A stretch of DNA of 27,749 nt from Pseudomonadota bacterium (GTDB lineage Bacteria > Pseudomonadota > Gammaproteobacteria > Burkholderiales > SHXO01): positions 1-27,749 of the forward strand of contig JAEZCG010000172.1 of assembly GCA_023430065.1 (NCBI GenBank), written 5' to 3'. Below, in pieces: positions 1 to 7,783 of the stretch. Every line of letters starts with the position of its first letter. Position 1 is the first letter of the stretch. The position numbers and the translations under genes are program-made. The notes under the pieces are model-generated. The model was given only the letters and a program-made list of their open reading frames with translations. It made no database searches and had not been told where the DNA came from.

Positions 1-330
1 GAGGAAGCCGAACGCAAGCGCAAGGAAGAAGAGGAACGCAAGCGCCGCGAGGAGGAAGAACGCCGGCGTAAGGAAGAGGAAGAGCGCAAGCGCCGAGAGG
101 AAGAGGAGCGCAAGCGCAAGGAAGAAGAGGAGCGCCAGCGCCGCGAGGAGGAGGAACGTCGGCGCAAGGAAGAGGAACGCAAGCGCAGGGAAGAGGAAGA
201 GCGCCAACGCCGCGAAGAAGAGGAACGCCGGCGCAAGGAAGAGGAAGCACGCCAACGCGAGGAAGAAGAACGCCGTCGCAGGGAAGAAGAGGAACGCGCG
301 CGCCGCGAGGAAGAGGAACGTCTCCGCCGG
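1..330 (+). repeat. 24-bp direct repeat encoding an E4(R/K)4 single-alpha-helix-type tract
   Basis: Fourteen consecutive units of about 24 bp are visible from base 1, each encoding four Glu then four Arg/Lys/Gln (for example EEEERKRR, EEEERRRK, EEEERQRR). Two units are one codon short (residues 57-63 and 80-86), so the protein period is 8 residues with two 7-residue slips. The last clear unit ends at about base 330, after which Leu appears and the pattern decays. Hydrophobic residues are absent, which argues against a coiled coil and fits a stable single alpha helix (ER/K helix). The array continues upstream of the window, so its full copy number is unknown. Confidence 0.9.
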
Positions 331-2193
331 GAGCTGGAGGACAAGCACCGCCTCGAGCAGGAGGAACTGAGCCGGAGGCTGGAGCAGGCGCGGCAACGCA
401 AGGAGTCACCGAGCACCGCTGCCGCGGAGCATGGCGGCGACGTCATTGACGAGGTGAGCGCGGACGTCGAGTTGCTGGCCGTGGACGTGCCGGGGCTGCC
501 GGAGGTTTCCGTGAGCGACAGCGACACTGAAGCGCTGGCGCTTGCCGAGGTCCAGGTCGAGCAGGAGTTCTCGGCGCGCGAGGAAGCGATTCGCAAGGCC
601 CTCGAGGAACAGGAACGCCGCTTCCGCATGGAGGAAGAGGCGCGCACGGCGATGGACAGGGCCGAGCGCGAGGCGCGCGAGCGCGCCGAACAGGAAGCGC
701 GCGAGATGGCCCTGGCCGCCGAGCGTGCGCGCAAGGAGGCCGAGCAGCGCGCGCGGGAAGAAGCCATGATGCGGGCCGAGCAGGAGCGCGAAGACCGCGC
801 GCGCGAGAAGGCCGAGCGCAAGAAGCAATCGGAGGAGCAGCGCAAGAAGCGCGAACGCGAGCGCCATCTGGCCGAGCAGCGCGCGCGCGAGGAAGAACTC
901 CTGCGGCGCCGCAAGGAGCAGGAGGAGGCCGACCGGCGCAAGTCCGAGATCGAATCGCTGCAGCGTGAAGCGCGCAAGCGCGCCTTCGGTCCTGGAAAGA
1001 AGGTCGCTGTGGGCGTCGGAATCGTCGCTGCACTGTTGGTGGCGGTGATCCAGTTCACGCCTTTCACTGCCTATGCGCCGGCGGTCGAGAAGATTGCCTC
1101 CGATGCCCTGGGAGAGCGGGTGACCATCGAAGGGATGCGCGCCTCGCTCTTCCCCAGTCTTCACGTCGAGCTCGACGGCGTCGGCGTCGGTGATGTGGAG
1201 GACATCAAGGCAGGCAAGGTGGTCGCCTACATCGGCGTTGGAAGCCTGCTGGGCGACGAGAAACGCGTGAGCCGGCTGGTCGTCGACAACGTCGTGGTGC
1301 CGCAGGATGCGTTGCCGCGGCTGCCGCGGCTGCTCTCGCCCGAGGGCAAGTCGGGCAACGTGCAGGTCGAGCGCGTCGAGTTCAAGCGTGCGCAGGTGCA
1401 GATCGCCGGCATGGAAGTGCCGACGTTCGACGCTTCGCTGGCACTTACGCCGATGCGCACGGTCGCCGCTGCGCGCGTGGAAACGAACGATGCGCACTTC
1501 GTCGCCGACATCCTGCCCACGGAGCAGGGCATCGACATCTCGGGTCGCGGCCAGAATTTCACCTTGCCGTTCGGTCCGAAACTCGAGGTCGCCCAGTTCA
1601 GCGGGAAAGGCCTGCTATCGGGCCAGCGCCTTCACGTCTCGGAACTGGACTACTCGGTCTACGGCGGCCAGGGCAGGGGCGAATTCTCGGTGACTTGGGC
1701 AGGCCCCTGGACGGTCGAGGGCAGCTTCGACATGCAGCGCGTGGAACTCGAGAGTGCGATGAAGGCGCTGGGTGTGGAACTCACCTCGGACGGGATGCTG
1801 GCCGCGAAGGGGCAGTACGTCATGCAGTCGGCCGACCTGCCGGCGTTGTTCGACAACGATCCGCGTCTCCAGGCCAGTTTCGTCGTCACCCAGGGGAATC
1901 TCTCCGGACTGGATCTCGTGCGGGCGCTGCAGTCTCCCTCGCGCGCCGGGGTTCAGGGTGGCAAGACGACCTTCGAGGAACTCGCGGGCAAGCTATCGGT
2001 GATGAGCGGGCGCTACCAGTACAGCGGTGTGCGAATCAAGGCTGGTGCGATGAACGCGACCGGACAGATGGAGATCGCGCCGAGCAGCGCGGTGACCGGG
2101 CGTGCCCACGTCGAACTGCGTTCAACGGCCGGGACGATCCGAAGCCACTTCAGGATCGGCGGAACGACTCAAGCCATGCTGCTGCGCAACTGA
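1..2193 (+). CDS. AsmA-like family protein with long N-terminal Glu/Arg helical region (5' partial)
   Basis: The reading frame is open from base 1, so the true start lies upstream; 730 residues are visible. Residues 1-110 are an almost perfect E4(R/K)4 repeat. After a linker (about 121-180), a second charged helical segment runs from about 181 to 330. One transmembrane helix follows at about 335-356 (start VAVGVGIVAALL). The remaining ~370 residues resemble the AsmA family: the LFPSLHVELDGVGVG segment just after the membrane helix and a C-terminal GLDLVRAL plus GGKTTFEELAGKLSV block. AsmA-like proteins are inner-membrane anchored with a periplasmic beta-rich body and are linked to envelope lipid transport or assembly. 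By topology the charged region would be cytoplasmic and the AsmA body periplasmic. A GTG at 454 is in frame but is not a credible start, because the coding repeat continues unbroken upstream. Family assignment is good; function is inferred. Confidence 0.85.
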   Translation, partial: EEAERKRKEEEERKRREEEERRRKEEEERKRREEEERKRKEEEERQRREEEERRRKEEERKRREEEERQRREEEERRRKEEEARQREEEERRRREEEERARREEEERLRRELEDKHRLEQEELSRRLEQARQRKESPSTAAAEHGGDVIDEVSADVELLAVDVPGLPEVSVSDSDTEALALAEVQVEQEFSAREEAIRKALEEQERRFRMEEEARTAMDRAEREARERAEQEAREMALAAERARKEAEQRAREEAMMRAEQEREDRAREKAERKKQSEEQRKKRERERHLAEQRAREEELLRRRKEQEEADRRKSEIESLQREARKRAFGPGKKVAVGVGIVAALLVAVIQFTPFTAYAPAVEKIASDALGERVTIEGMRASLFPSLHVELDGVGVGDVEDIKAGKVVAYIGVGSLLGDEKRVSRLVVDNVVVPQDALPRLPRLLSPEGKSGNVQVERVEFKRAQVQIAGMEVPTFDASLALTPMRTVAAARVETNDAHFVADILPTEQGIDISGRGQNFTLPFGPKLEVAQFSGKGLLSGQRLHVSELDYSVYGGQGRGEFSVTWAGPWTVEGSFDMQRVELESAMKALGVELTSDGMLAAKGQYVMQSADLPALFDNDPRLQASFVVTQGNLSGLDLVRALQSPSRAGVQGGKTTFEELAGKLSVMSGRYQYSGVRIKAGAMNATGQMEIAPSSAVTGRAHVELRSTAGTIRSHFRIGGTTQAMLLRN

Positions 2194-2197
2194 GTCG

Positions 2198-2785
2198 TCA
2201 GGCCGGTGTCCCGCCGCCTTGCAGGCGGTGCACATCCTCACGCGTGTCGACATCCTGCAGCACGCCAGGATCGTCCACTTCCATGCGCTCGATCGATTCC
2301 GGGTGGTCGCGCAGCACGGAACGCGCGCCGGCGTCTCCCGCCAGCTGCGCAAGCGCTTCACCGAAGCGGGCTGCAAATCCGACCGGGTGCCCCCGCTGCC
2401 CGCGATACACCGGCACGACGATGCCCGCCCCCGCAGTGAGCCGCTCGGCGATGCTGCGAATGGTCGCCGGATCGACGCACGGCATGTCCGCCAGCGCGAT
2501 CACCCATCCGTCCGCATCACGCGTCGCATTGACGGCGAAGGCAAGGGTATGCCCCATGCCCAGATGGGCATCGGCGCAGACCGCGACGTGTGCGCCCGCT
2601 GATCGGAACAGCCGTTCCACGTCCCGGTCACCGGCGCGCACGGCCACCGTGACGTGTGGCAACGCCTTACACAGATTGCGCCACGCGCGCAGGCCGAGCG
2701 GTTCACCGTCGGCCAGCCGATGCACGAGCTTGCCGCCGCCGAAGCGGGAGCCGGCTCCGGCTGCGAGCAGGATTCCGGCCACCAT
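2198..2785 (-). CDS. mocA: MobA/MocA-like nucleotidyltransferase (molybdenum cofactor cytidylyltransferase family)
   Basis: The 195-residue product opens with LLAAGAGSRFGGGKL, the nucleotide-binding signature of MobA-like NTP transferases. It has the family's LADMPCVDP segment (metal-binding Asp) in the middle, GHPVGF later and DVDTREDV at the C-terminus. Family members transfer CMP or GMP to molybdopterin in the cytoplasm, and the MocA branch serves xanthine-oxidase-type enzymes. No molybdoenzyme gene is visible here, so the substrate is inferred. I chose the ATG at 2785 because MVAGILLAAG is the usual family N-terminus; a TTG at 2791 would add two residues. No strong ribosome binding site decides between them. 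Its stop lies 4 nt from the convergent AsmA-like gene stop. The gene symbol is tentative. Confidence 0.82.
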   Translation of the reverse strand: MVAGILLAAGAGSRFGGGKLVHRLADGEPLGLRAWRNLCKALPHVTVAVRAGDRDVERLFRSAGAHVAVCADAHLGMGHTLAFAVNATRDADGWVIALADMPCVDPATIRSIAERLTAGAGIVVPVYRGQRGHPVGFAARFGEALAQLAGDAGARSVLRDHPESIERMEVDDPGVLQDVDTREDVHRLQGGGTPA

Positions 2786-2816
2786 GAGCAACTTGTCGCC
2801 GCGAGTGCAGCCGGAA

Positions 2817-3113
2817 TCAGCGCCAGTGTGTGCGCGCGCGCAAGGCTCCCGGCCGGCGCGTTTCGGCTCTCGCCATGAAGGCGAGCACGGTCGCGGCGAC
2901 GAGCATGAAGGGAATCATCATCACGACCCCGGCGACGGCCAGGATCATGCCGCCCACGGCGGCCGAGACGATGATGCCGAGAAGCGGCAGGACGACGAAG
3001 ATGACGAACGCCGCTCCCGCAATTCCCAATAACAGGGCGGCGAGTCCGAACAGCAACCGTCCGAGCGGATTGGAGGGGTCGCGCGGGGGAAAGCCGAGCC
3101 TGAGTTGTTCCAT
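2817..3113 (-). CDS. small two-helix membrane protein, function unknown
   Basis: A 98-residue protein. A short polar N-terminus (MEQLRLGFPPRDPSNPLGR) precedes long hydrophobic stretches at about 19-50 and 52-80, and the C-terminus is Arg-rich. I do not recognise a named family; it resembles small inner-membrane proteins with a cytoplasmic basic tail. The start is set by the Shine-Dalgarno: AAGGA at 3124-3120 is 6 nt from the ATG at 3113 but overlaps too closely with the ATG at 3119. It lies about 105 bp downstream of amiC on the same strand and 31 bp before mocA, so it may be the tail of the amiC transcript. A hairpin between them may reduce read-through. Confidence 0.65.
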   Translation of the reverse strand: MEQLRLGFPPRDPSNPLGRLLFGLAALLLGIAGAAFVIFVVLPLLGIIVSAAVGGMILAVAGVVMMIPFMLVAATVLAFMARAETRRPGALRARTHWR

Positions 3114-3180
3114 GGCCATTCCTTGCTGAGGCGCGGACGCGCATCGGCACGCCGCAGTTCGACCGTCATGCTAAAGCGTG

Positions 3181-3203
3181 GCCCGTGGCCGTGCAACACG
3201 GGC
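3181..3203 (-). terminator. GC-rich hairpin downstream of amiC
   Basis: A perfect 7-bp inverted repeat (GCCCGTG at 3181-3187 and CACGGGC at 3197-3203, 9-nt loop) lies 18 nt past the amiC stop codon. No T-run follows it on the minus strand, so it is at best a weak or Rho-assisted terminator or an mRNA 3'-end stabiliser. Confidence 0.35.
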
Positions 3204-3220
3204 ATGCCCTGACAAAGAGC

Positions 3221-4570
3221 CTATTGCAGGGCGATTTTGTCGCGGGTTTGAGGCGGATGCGCGGCGAAATATTCGCGGATCCCGGCAAAGATCGCTTCGG
3301 CCATCTTCTGCTGATAGGAGGACTGCCTGAGCTTCTTCTCCTCGCCGGGATTGCTCAGGAAAGCCGTCTCGACCAGGATGGAGGGGATATCGGGCGCCTT
3401 CAGGACCGCGAAACCAGCTTGCTCGACATGGGGCTTGTGGAGCGTATTGAGTTCGCCGAGGCGCGCGAGTACCGCCTGTCCCAGTTTCACGCTGTGCCGG
3501 ATGTTCCCATCCTGGGAAAGGTCGAGCAGCGTCTGCTTGAGGTAGGGATCGGCCACATCCAGACTCACGCCTCCGAGCAGGTCCGCCTCGTTCTCCTTCT
3601 TGGCAAGCCAGCGCGCGGCAGCCGACGTCGCCCCCTTGGCGGAAAGTGCGTAGACCGAGGAGCCGCGAGCGTGGGGCTTGACGAAGGCGTCCGCGTGGAT
3701 CGACACGAACAGGTCCGCGTGCAGCTTGCGCGCCTTGTTGACGCGCTCGTGCAGCGGCACGAAATAGTCGCCATCGCGTACGAGTACGGCGCGCATGCCC
3801 GGCTGGGCGTCTACCAGGGACTTCAAGCGGCGCGCAATGGCGAGCGTGACTTCCTTTTCCCGAAGGCCGCTTGCGCCGATGGCCCCCGGATCCTCGCCGC
3901 CATGGCCCGCGTCGATGGCCACCGTCACCAGCCGGTCGATGGAGAGCCTGGCCGGGTGCTGGGCCGGCGGTTTGGCGCGGGCGGTATCCGGTGCAGCCTT
4001 CACCCGGGCGGGCGTCGGCATGGGCGCCACCGCCGCCTGGTCCCGCTCTTCGCGCTCGAGTTCCTCGAGCAGCGCCTGCAGCGGATCGGGTTCGGCGGCC
4101 GGGTACACGTCGAGGACGAGCCGGTGCTGATAGGCAGCGGCAGGCGGCAGCGTGAAGGCGTGCGGCCGACCGTCCTGCCGCAGCGTGAGCACCATCCTCA
4201 CACGTCCCGGACCGATACGCTCCAGCGTCGCTTTCTCGATGAGCGGGTCGCTGGCCGCGACCCGGCCCGGCAGAGACTCGAGCACCTCATTCGGTTCAAC
4301 GCCTTGCAGGACCACCGCTATCAGGCGGCGATCCGGCCCCGCCTCCAGCGAAAAGGACAGCGGTCGAGGTGCTTCGATGGCCACGCGGGTGTACTCGGTC
4401 GCGCTCCACACGCGTAGTGCAGTGATCTGCGTCATCGCGGCGCCGTACCCGACGACCGGAATCAGGCACAGCAGCAGGAGCAGCCACAGGACCCACAGGC
4501 GGCCGATGCCGCGTGCGCCGGCCGCTAGGTCGCGCAGGGCGGCTCGGCGAGCCTCAGCCGAGCGAGACAC
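3221..4570 (-). CDS. amiC: N-acetylmuramoyl-L-alanine amidase, AmiC type (AMIN + Amidase_3)
   Basis: A 449-residue periplasmic zinc amidase that cleaves the amide bond between MurNAc and the stem peptide during daughter-cell separation. A hydrophobic export segment (about 25-43) is preceded by a basic N-terminus with an Arg pair (EARRAALRD), possibly a weak Tat-type signal as in E. coli AmiC. An AMIN domain spans about 48-155, a Pro/Ala linker 180-210, and Amidase_3 about 213-435. Metal and catalytic residues are visible: His223 (DAGHGGED), Glu in REKEV (238-240), His292 (SIHAD) and Glu401 (LVETAFLSNPGEE). The start is the GTG at 4570, preceded by GAGGA with 5-nt spacing. A longer frame to 4699 has no such site and adds non-family sequence. 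The gene overlaps the 3' end of tsaE by 46 nt. Confidence 0.93.
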   Translation of the reverse strand: MSRSAEARRAALRDLAAGARGIGRLWVLWLLLLLCLIPVVGYGAAMTQITALRVWSATEYTRVAIEAPRPLSFSLEAGPDRRLIAVVLQGVEPNEVLESLPGRVAASDPLIEKATLERIGPGRVRMVLTLRQDGRPHAFTLPPAAAYQHRLVLDVYPAAEPDPLQALLEELEREERDQAAVAPMPTPARVKAAPDTARAKPPAQHPARLSIDRLVTVAIDAGHGGEDPGAIGASGLREKEVTLAIARRLKSLVDAQPGMRAVLVRDGDYFVPLHERVNKARKLHADLFVSIHADAFVKPHARGSSVYALSAKGATSAAARWLAKKENEADLLGGVSLDVADPYLKQTLLDLSQDGNIRHSVKLGQAVLARLGELNTLHKPHVEQAGFAVLKAPDIPSILVETAFLSNPGEEKKLRQSSYQQKMAEAIFAGIREYFAAHPPQTRDKIALQ

Positions 4571-5013
4571 GCCGTTCCTCGCGAAGACACGGCGCACAGT
4601 CGTGCGCGCCGGATGGCGCCGTCGCCGATGTCCAGTCCGATTGCGATGTCCGGCGGTGGCAAGGGAGAGCCAGCATGCTCCGGCCATTCGACCAGGCACA
4701 CGCCATCTCCGCCGAACTCGTCCACGAATCCTGCATCCCGCCAGTCCTCGCCGATGCCGAAGCGATAGAAATCAAAGTGATACAAGTATAAGCTCGAAAC
4801 ATTGTAAGTTTCAAGCAGGGTGTACGTGGGACTCTTCACCCGGCCGTCATAGCCAAGCGCCCGCAGCAGGCCTCTGACCAGTGTCGTCTTGCCCGCTCCG
4901 AGTTCGCCCGATAGGTAGAGTTTCAGCCCCGGCTCGAGCACCGCGGCCAGCGCGGCACCCAGAGCGAGCGTCGCCTGTTCGTCCGCGAGTACCACCACGT
5001 GCTGAACGCTCAC
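4525..5013 (-). CDS. tsaE: tRNA t6A biosynthesis ATPase TsaE
   Basis: A 162-residue protein with a Walker A motif GELGAGKTT (residues 36-44), followed by the family-typical SPTYTLLE, HFDFYRF and VEWPEH blocks. TsaE works with TsaB and TsaD to make the universal N6-threonylcarbamoyladenosine modification at position 37 of ANN-decoding tRNAs in the cytoplasm. The start is GTG at 5013, embedded in a GTGA overlap with the stop of the upstream LysR gene, which implies translational coupling. The 3' end overlaps amiC. The stretch encoding ETYNVSSLYLYHFDF uses codons rare at this GC content (TTA, TTG, AAT, ACT) and coincides with a promoter-like sequence. The C-terminus after about residue 145 is Arg/Ala-rich and less conserved. 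Confidence 0.94.
   Translation of the reverse strand: MSVQHVVVLADEQATLALGAALAAVLEPGLKLYLSGELGAGKTTLVRGLLRALGYDGRVKSPTYTLLETYNVSSLYLYHFDFYRFGIGEDWRDAGFVDEFGGDGVCLVEWPEHAGSPLPPPDIAIGLDIGDGAIRRARLCAVSSRGTACLARLRLAEPPCAT
4785..4814 (-). promoter_or_regulatory. candidate sigma70 promoter inside tsaE, directed at amiC
   Basis: On the minus strand TTGAAA (4814-4809), an 18-nt spacer and TATACT (4790-4785) form a near-consensus sigma70 promoter in an otherwise GC-rich gene. The start point would be near 4778, giving a leader of about 200 nt before the amiC GTG at 4570. The -35 element and spacer overlap an inverted repeat (separate entry). The underlying codons are unusually AT-rich. Prediction only. 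Confidence 0.45.
4793..4815. promoter_or_regulatory. inverted repeat over the intragenic promoter (possible operator)
   Basis: CTCGAAAC (4793-4800) and GTTTCAAG (4808-4815) form an inverted repeat with 7 of 8 matches and a 7-nt AT-rich centre. It covers the -35 hexamer and spacer of the candidate promoter inside tsaE, a position typical of a repressor operator. No known consensus was matched with confidence. Confidence 0.35.
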
Positions 5014-5903
5014 GCTTCTTCCAGCAGCGCGTGACGGACCGCGTCGATGAAGCGTGCGGTCGTGGGGCGCACATCCGCCTTGCGCCAGGCGAGCACCGCG
5101 GCGATCAGCGGGCTGCGTTCGCGCAGCGGCTTGTAGGTGACGCCGGTCCGCCCCAGGTGACGCAACGACGCGGGAATCAACGCCACGCCCAAGCCGACCG
5201 AGACGAGACTCACGATGGTCTGCATCTGCACCGCTTCCTGCTCCACGCGCGGGCTGAATCCCGCCTGTCGGCAGAACCGGATGGTGTCGTCATACAGCCC
5301 GGTGGCCATGTGACGAGGAAAGAGAATGAACGGCGAGTCTGCCAGGCGCTTGAGGGAGATGGGGCCGCGGGCCCGTGCTGCCGGGTGCGAATCCGGAAGC
5401 GCCGCAAGCAACGGTTCGTGCAGGAGCGGCAGCGTCTGTAGCCGGTCGTCCTCGACCGGAGGCAGGACGAAGCCGATGTCCATGCGCTCCTCGGCCAATT
5501 CGCGCAGCTGGATGTCGGTGGTGGCCTCCTGTAACACCAGGCGGATGTCGGGACTGCCGCGGCGAAAGCGCTGCAGCACCGGCGGCAGGATGCTGTAGTC
5601 GGCGATGGTGATGAAGCCCACGCGCAGGTCGCCGGTCTCCCCGCGCGCGGCGCGCCGCGCCGCTTCGGTCGCCGCAGCGGTGCGCGCAAGGATGTCGCGC
5701 GCTTCCTTCAGGAATACTTCCCCGGCAGACGTCAGTTCGACCCGGCGCTGGTTGCGGTCGAGCAGCGTGACACCGATCTCCTCCTCCAGCGCCTTGATCT
5801 GCATCGACAGGGGCGGCTGCGATAGATGGAGCCGGCGCGCGGCACGTCCGAAGTGCAGTTCCTCCGCGACCGTGACGAAGTAGCGCAGATGGCGAAGCTC
5901 CAT
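5010..5903 (-). CDS. LysR-family transcriptional regulator
   Basis: A 297-residue protein with the classic N-terminus MELRHLRYFVTVAEELHFGRAARRLHLSQPPLS: a winged helix-turn-helix in residues 1-60, a linker helix to about 90, then a periplasmic-binding-protein-like effector domain (about 92-295). It is a DNA-binding regulator that usually controls the divergent gene, here ilvD, from the shared 131-bp intergenic region. Its stop overlaps the tsaE start as GTGA, so it also heads a tsaE-amiC run, an unusual partner set. The ATG at 5903 is chosen from the family N-terminus; no strong ribosome binding site is visible. Effector and targets cannot be read from the sequence. Similar regulators near other betaproteobacterial catabolic genes respond to aromatic acids, but that is not evidence here. 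Confidence 0.92.
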   Translation of the reverse strand: MELRHLRYFVTVAEELHFGRAARRLHLSQPPLSMQIKALEEEIGVTLLDRNQRRVELTSAGEVFLKEARDILARTAAATEAARRAARGETGDLRVGFITIADYSILPPVLQRFRRGSPDIRLVLQEATTDIQLRELAEERMDIGFVLPPVEDDRLQTLPLLHEPLLAALPDSHPAARARGPISLKRLADSPFILFPRHMATGLYDDTIRFCRQAGFSPRVEQEAVQMQTIVSLVSVGLGVALIPASLRHLGRTGVTYKPLRERSPLIAAVLAWRKADVRPTTARFIDAVRHALLEEA

Positions 5904-6034
5904 GATTCGATAAAGGTATCAAGATGATCCCTACAATATACTAGACGGCATTCACATCTCTGCAGCACACTGCGCTCCCTGATGAATCGTGCGCCGATCC
6001 GCGGCGCCCTTCGAGCACCACGAGGAGACAAACC
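5904..6034. promoter_or_regulatory. divergent lysR/ilvD promoter region
   Basis: This 131-bp region is AT-richer than its flanks at 5904-5945. It contains an imperfect inverted repeat TTCGATA-N4-TATCAAG (5906-5912 and 5917-5923), a plausible regulator site just upstream of the LysR start. Candidate -10 hexamers on the plus strand are TACAAT (5932-5937) and TATACT (5937-5942); a TATATT lies on the minus strand at 5940-5935. No convincing -35 is seen on either strand, as expected for an activator-dependent promoter. GAGGAG at 6022-6027 is the ilvD ribosome binding site. Confidence 0.45.
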
Positions 6035-7720
6035 ATGGCCGACAACTGGCGTTCCAGGCTGATCACCGGCGGCGTCGCCCGCTCTCCGAACCGCGCGATG
6101 CTGCGCGCGGTGGGTTTCACCGACAGCGATTTCGACAAGCCGATCGTCGGGGTGGCCAACGGACATTCGACGCTCAATCCCTGCAACGCGGGCATCCAAC
6201 CGCTGGTGGATCGCGCCATCGCCGCGCTGAAGGACGCTGGTGCCATGCCTCAGATGTTCGGAGTGCCCACGGTGACCGATGGCATCGGCATGGGCACCGA
6301 GGGCATGAAGTACTCGCTCGTCTCGCGCGAAGTGATCGCGGACGCGATCGAGACTTCGGTGAACGGCCAGATGATGGATGGTGCGCTGGTGGTCGGCGGC
6401 TGCGACAAGAACATGCCTGGGGGGATGATGGCCATCGCCCGGATGAACGTGCCGGCGATCTACGTCTACGCCGGAACGATCAAGCCCGGCAACTGGAAGG
6501 GCCAGGCGCTCACCATCGTCAGCCCGTTCGAGGCGGTGGGCGCGTTCACTGCAGGCAAAATGTCGAAGGAGGACTTCGACGGCATCGAGCGAAATGCCTG
6601 CCCCTCGGTCGGCGCGTGTGGCGGCATGTATACGGCGAACACCATGTCCTCGTCGTTCGAGGCGCTGGGCATGAGCCTGATGGGTTCCTCGCAACTCGCC
6701 TCGCCCGACCCCGAGAAGGCGGATTCGGCGTCGCAGTCCGCGCGCGCGCTGGTGAATGCGATCCGCAAGGGCATTCGTCCGCGCGACATCATCACGCGCA
6801 AGTCGATCGAGAACGCCATCGCGCTGGTCATGGCCACCGGCGGATCGACCAACGCGGTGCTGCACTATCTTGCGATCGCCTCGGCCGCCGAAGTCGAGTG
6901 GAGCATGGACGACTTCGAGCGCATCCGACAGAAAGTGCCGGTCTTCTGCGACCTCAAACCTTCGGGCAAGTACGTGGCGGTGGATTTTCACCGTGCCGGT
7001 GGGGTGCCACAGGTCCTGAAGATGCTGCTGGTCAATGGCCTGCTGCACGGCGATTGCATGACCATCACCGGCAAGACCATTGCCGAGGAACTCGAGAACG
7101 TGCCGGCACAGCCCAGGGCGGATCAGGACGTCATCCGGCCCTTCGACAAGCCGATCTACAAGCAGGGACACCTCGCGATTCTCAAGGGCAACCTGGCGCC
7201 CGAGGGATGCGTGGCCAAGATCACCGGTCTGAAGAGTCCCGTCATCACCGGGCCAGCGCGTGTGTTCGACTCCGAGAACGAGACGATGGAGGCGATCATG
7301 GGCGGCAAGATCAAGGCCGGCGACGTGGTCGTGATCCGCTACGAAGGTCCGAAGGGCGGTCCGGGCATGCAGGAGATGCTCGCCCCCACCTCGGCGCTGA
7401 TCGGTCAGGGCCTGGGTGAATCGGTCGGGTTGATCACCGATGGACGATTCTCGGGCGGTACGTGGGGCATGGTGGTCGGGCACGTGGCGCCCGAGGCCTA
7501 CCTCGGCGGTCCGATCGGACTGGTGCAGGAGGGCGATTCCATCACCATCGACGCCCACAAGCAGCTCATCCAGCTCAACGTCTCGGACGAGGAACTGGCA
7601 CGTCGCAAGGCGCAGTGGAAGCAGCCTGCCCCGCGTTATCGGCGCGGGCTTCTGGCCAAGTACATGCGGCTGGTCTCGACGGCGAGCAGGGGTGCCGTCA
7701 CCGACGTTCCCGACGCCTGA
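6035..7720 (+). CDS. ilvD: dihydroxy-acid dehydratase (IlvD/Edd family)
   Basis: A 561-residue cytoplasmic Fe-S dehydratase converting 2,3-dihydroxy-3-methylbutanoate and -pentanoate to the keto acids of valine, leucine and isoleucine synthesis. Three cluster-type cysteines are present: Cys50 (STLNPCN), Cys123 ([10 protein letters not shown]) and Cys195 ([18 protein letters not shown]). This pattern and length match the ~560-residue [2Fe-2S]-type dehydratases. The C-terminal signature [14 protein letters not shown] is intact. GAGGAG sits 7 nt before the ATG. It is divergent from a LysR regulator and has no other ilv gene beside it. Because the IlvD/Edd family also contains sugar-acid dehydratases, a role in sugar-acid catabolism is a minor alternative. 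Confidence 0.93.
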   Translation: MADNWRSRLITGGVARSPNRAMLRAVGFTDSDFDKPIVGVANGHSTLNPCNAGIQPLVDRAIAALKDAGAMPQMFGVPTVTDGIGMGTEGMKYSLVSREVIADAIETSVNGQMMDGALVVGGCDKNMPGGMMAIARMNVPAIYVYAGTIKPGNWKGQALTIVSPFEAVGAFTAGKMSKEDFDGIERNACPSVGACGGMYTANTMSSSFEALGMSLMGSSQLASPDPEKADSASQSARALVNAIRKGIRPRDIITRKSIENAIALVMATGGSTNAVLHYLAIASAAEVEWSMDDFERIRQKVPVFCDLKPSGKYVAVDFHRAGGVPQVLKMLLVNGLLHGDCMTITGKTIAEELENVPAQPRADQDVIRPFDKPIYKQGHLAILKGNLAPEGCVAKITGLKSPVITGPARVFDSENETMEAIMGGKIKAGDVVVIRYEGPKGGPGMQEMLAPTSALIGQGLGESVGLITDGRFSGGTWGMVVGHVAPEAYLGGPIGLVQEGDSITIDAHKQLIQLNVSDEELARRKAQWKQPAPRYRRGLLAKYMRLVSTASRGAVTDVPDA

Positions 7721-7730
7721 ACGGGCGGGG

Positions 7731-7769
7731 GCCGCGCCGGATCGGATTCGGTCCGGTGCCCGGCGTGGC
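7731..7769 (+). terminator. GC-rich hairpin between ilvD and the convergent lipoprotein gene
   Basis: GCCGCGCCGG (7731-7740) can pair with CCGGCGTGGC (7760-7769) over 10 bp with one G-U pair, 10 nt after the ilvD stop. There is no T-run, so intrinsic termination is uncertain; it could serve both convergent transcripts. Confidence 0.35.
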
Positions 7770-7783
7770 CCATGTCTCCTGCC

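Noticed and set aside
406..1497. A 363-codon minus-strand frame opposite the AsmA-like gene, with Leu-rich stretches resembling membrane helices.
   Set aside because: The Leu-rich runs are the complement of the Glu/Arg codon repeats (gag/ctc), so the apparent helices are an artefact.
5732..7558. A 608-codon open frame on the minus strand across ilvD and lysR.
   Set aside because: It lies opposite ilvD with intact cluster cysteines; the translation is a low-complexity Arg/His-rich shadow.
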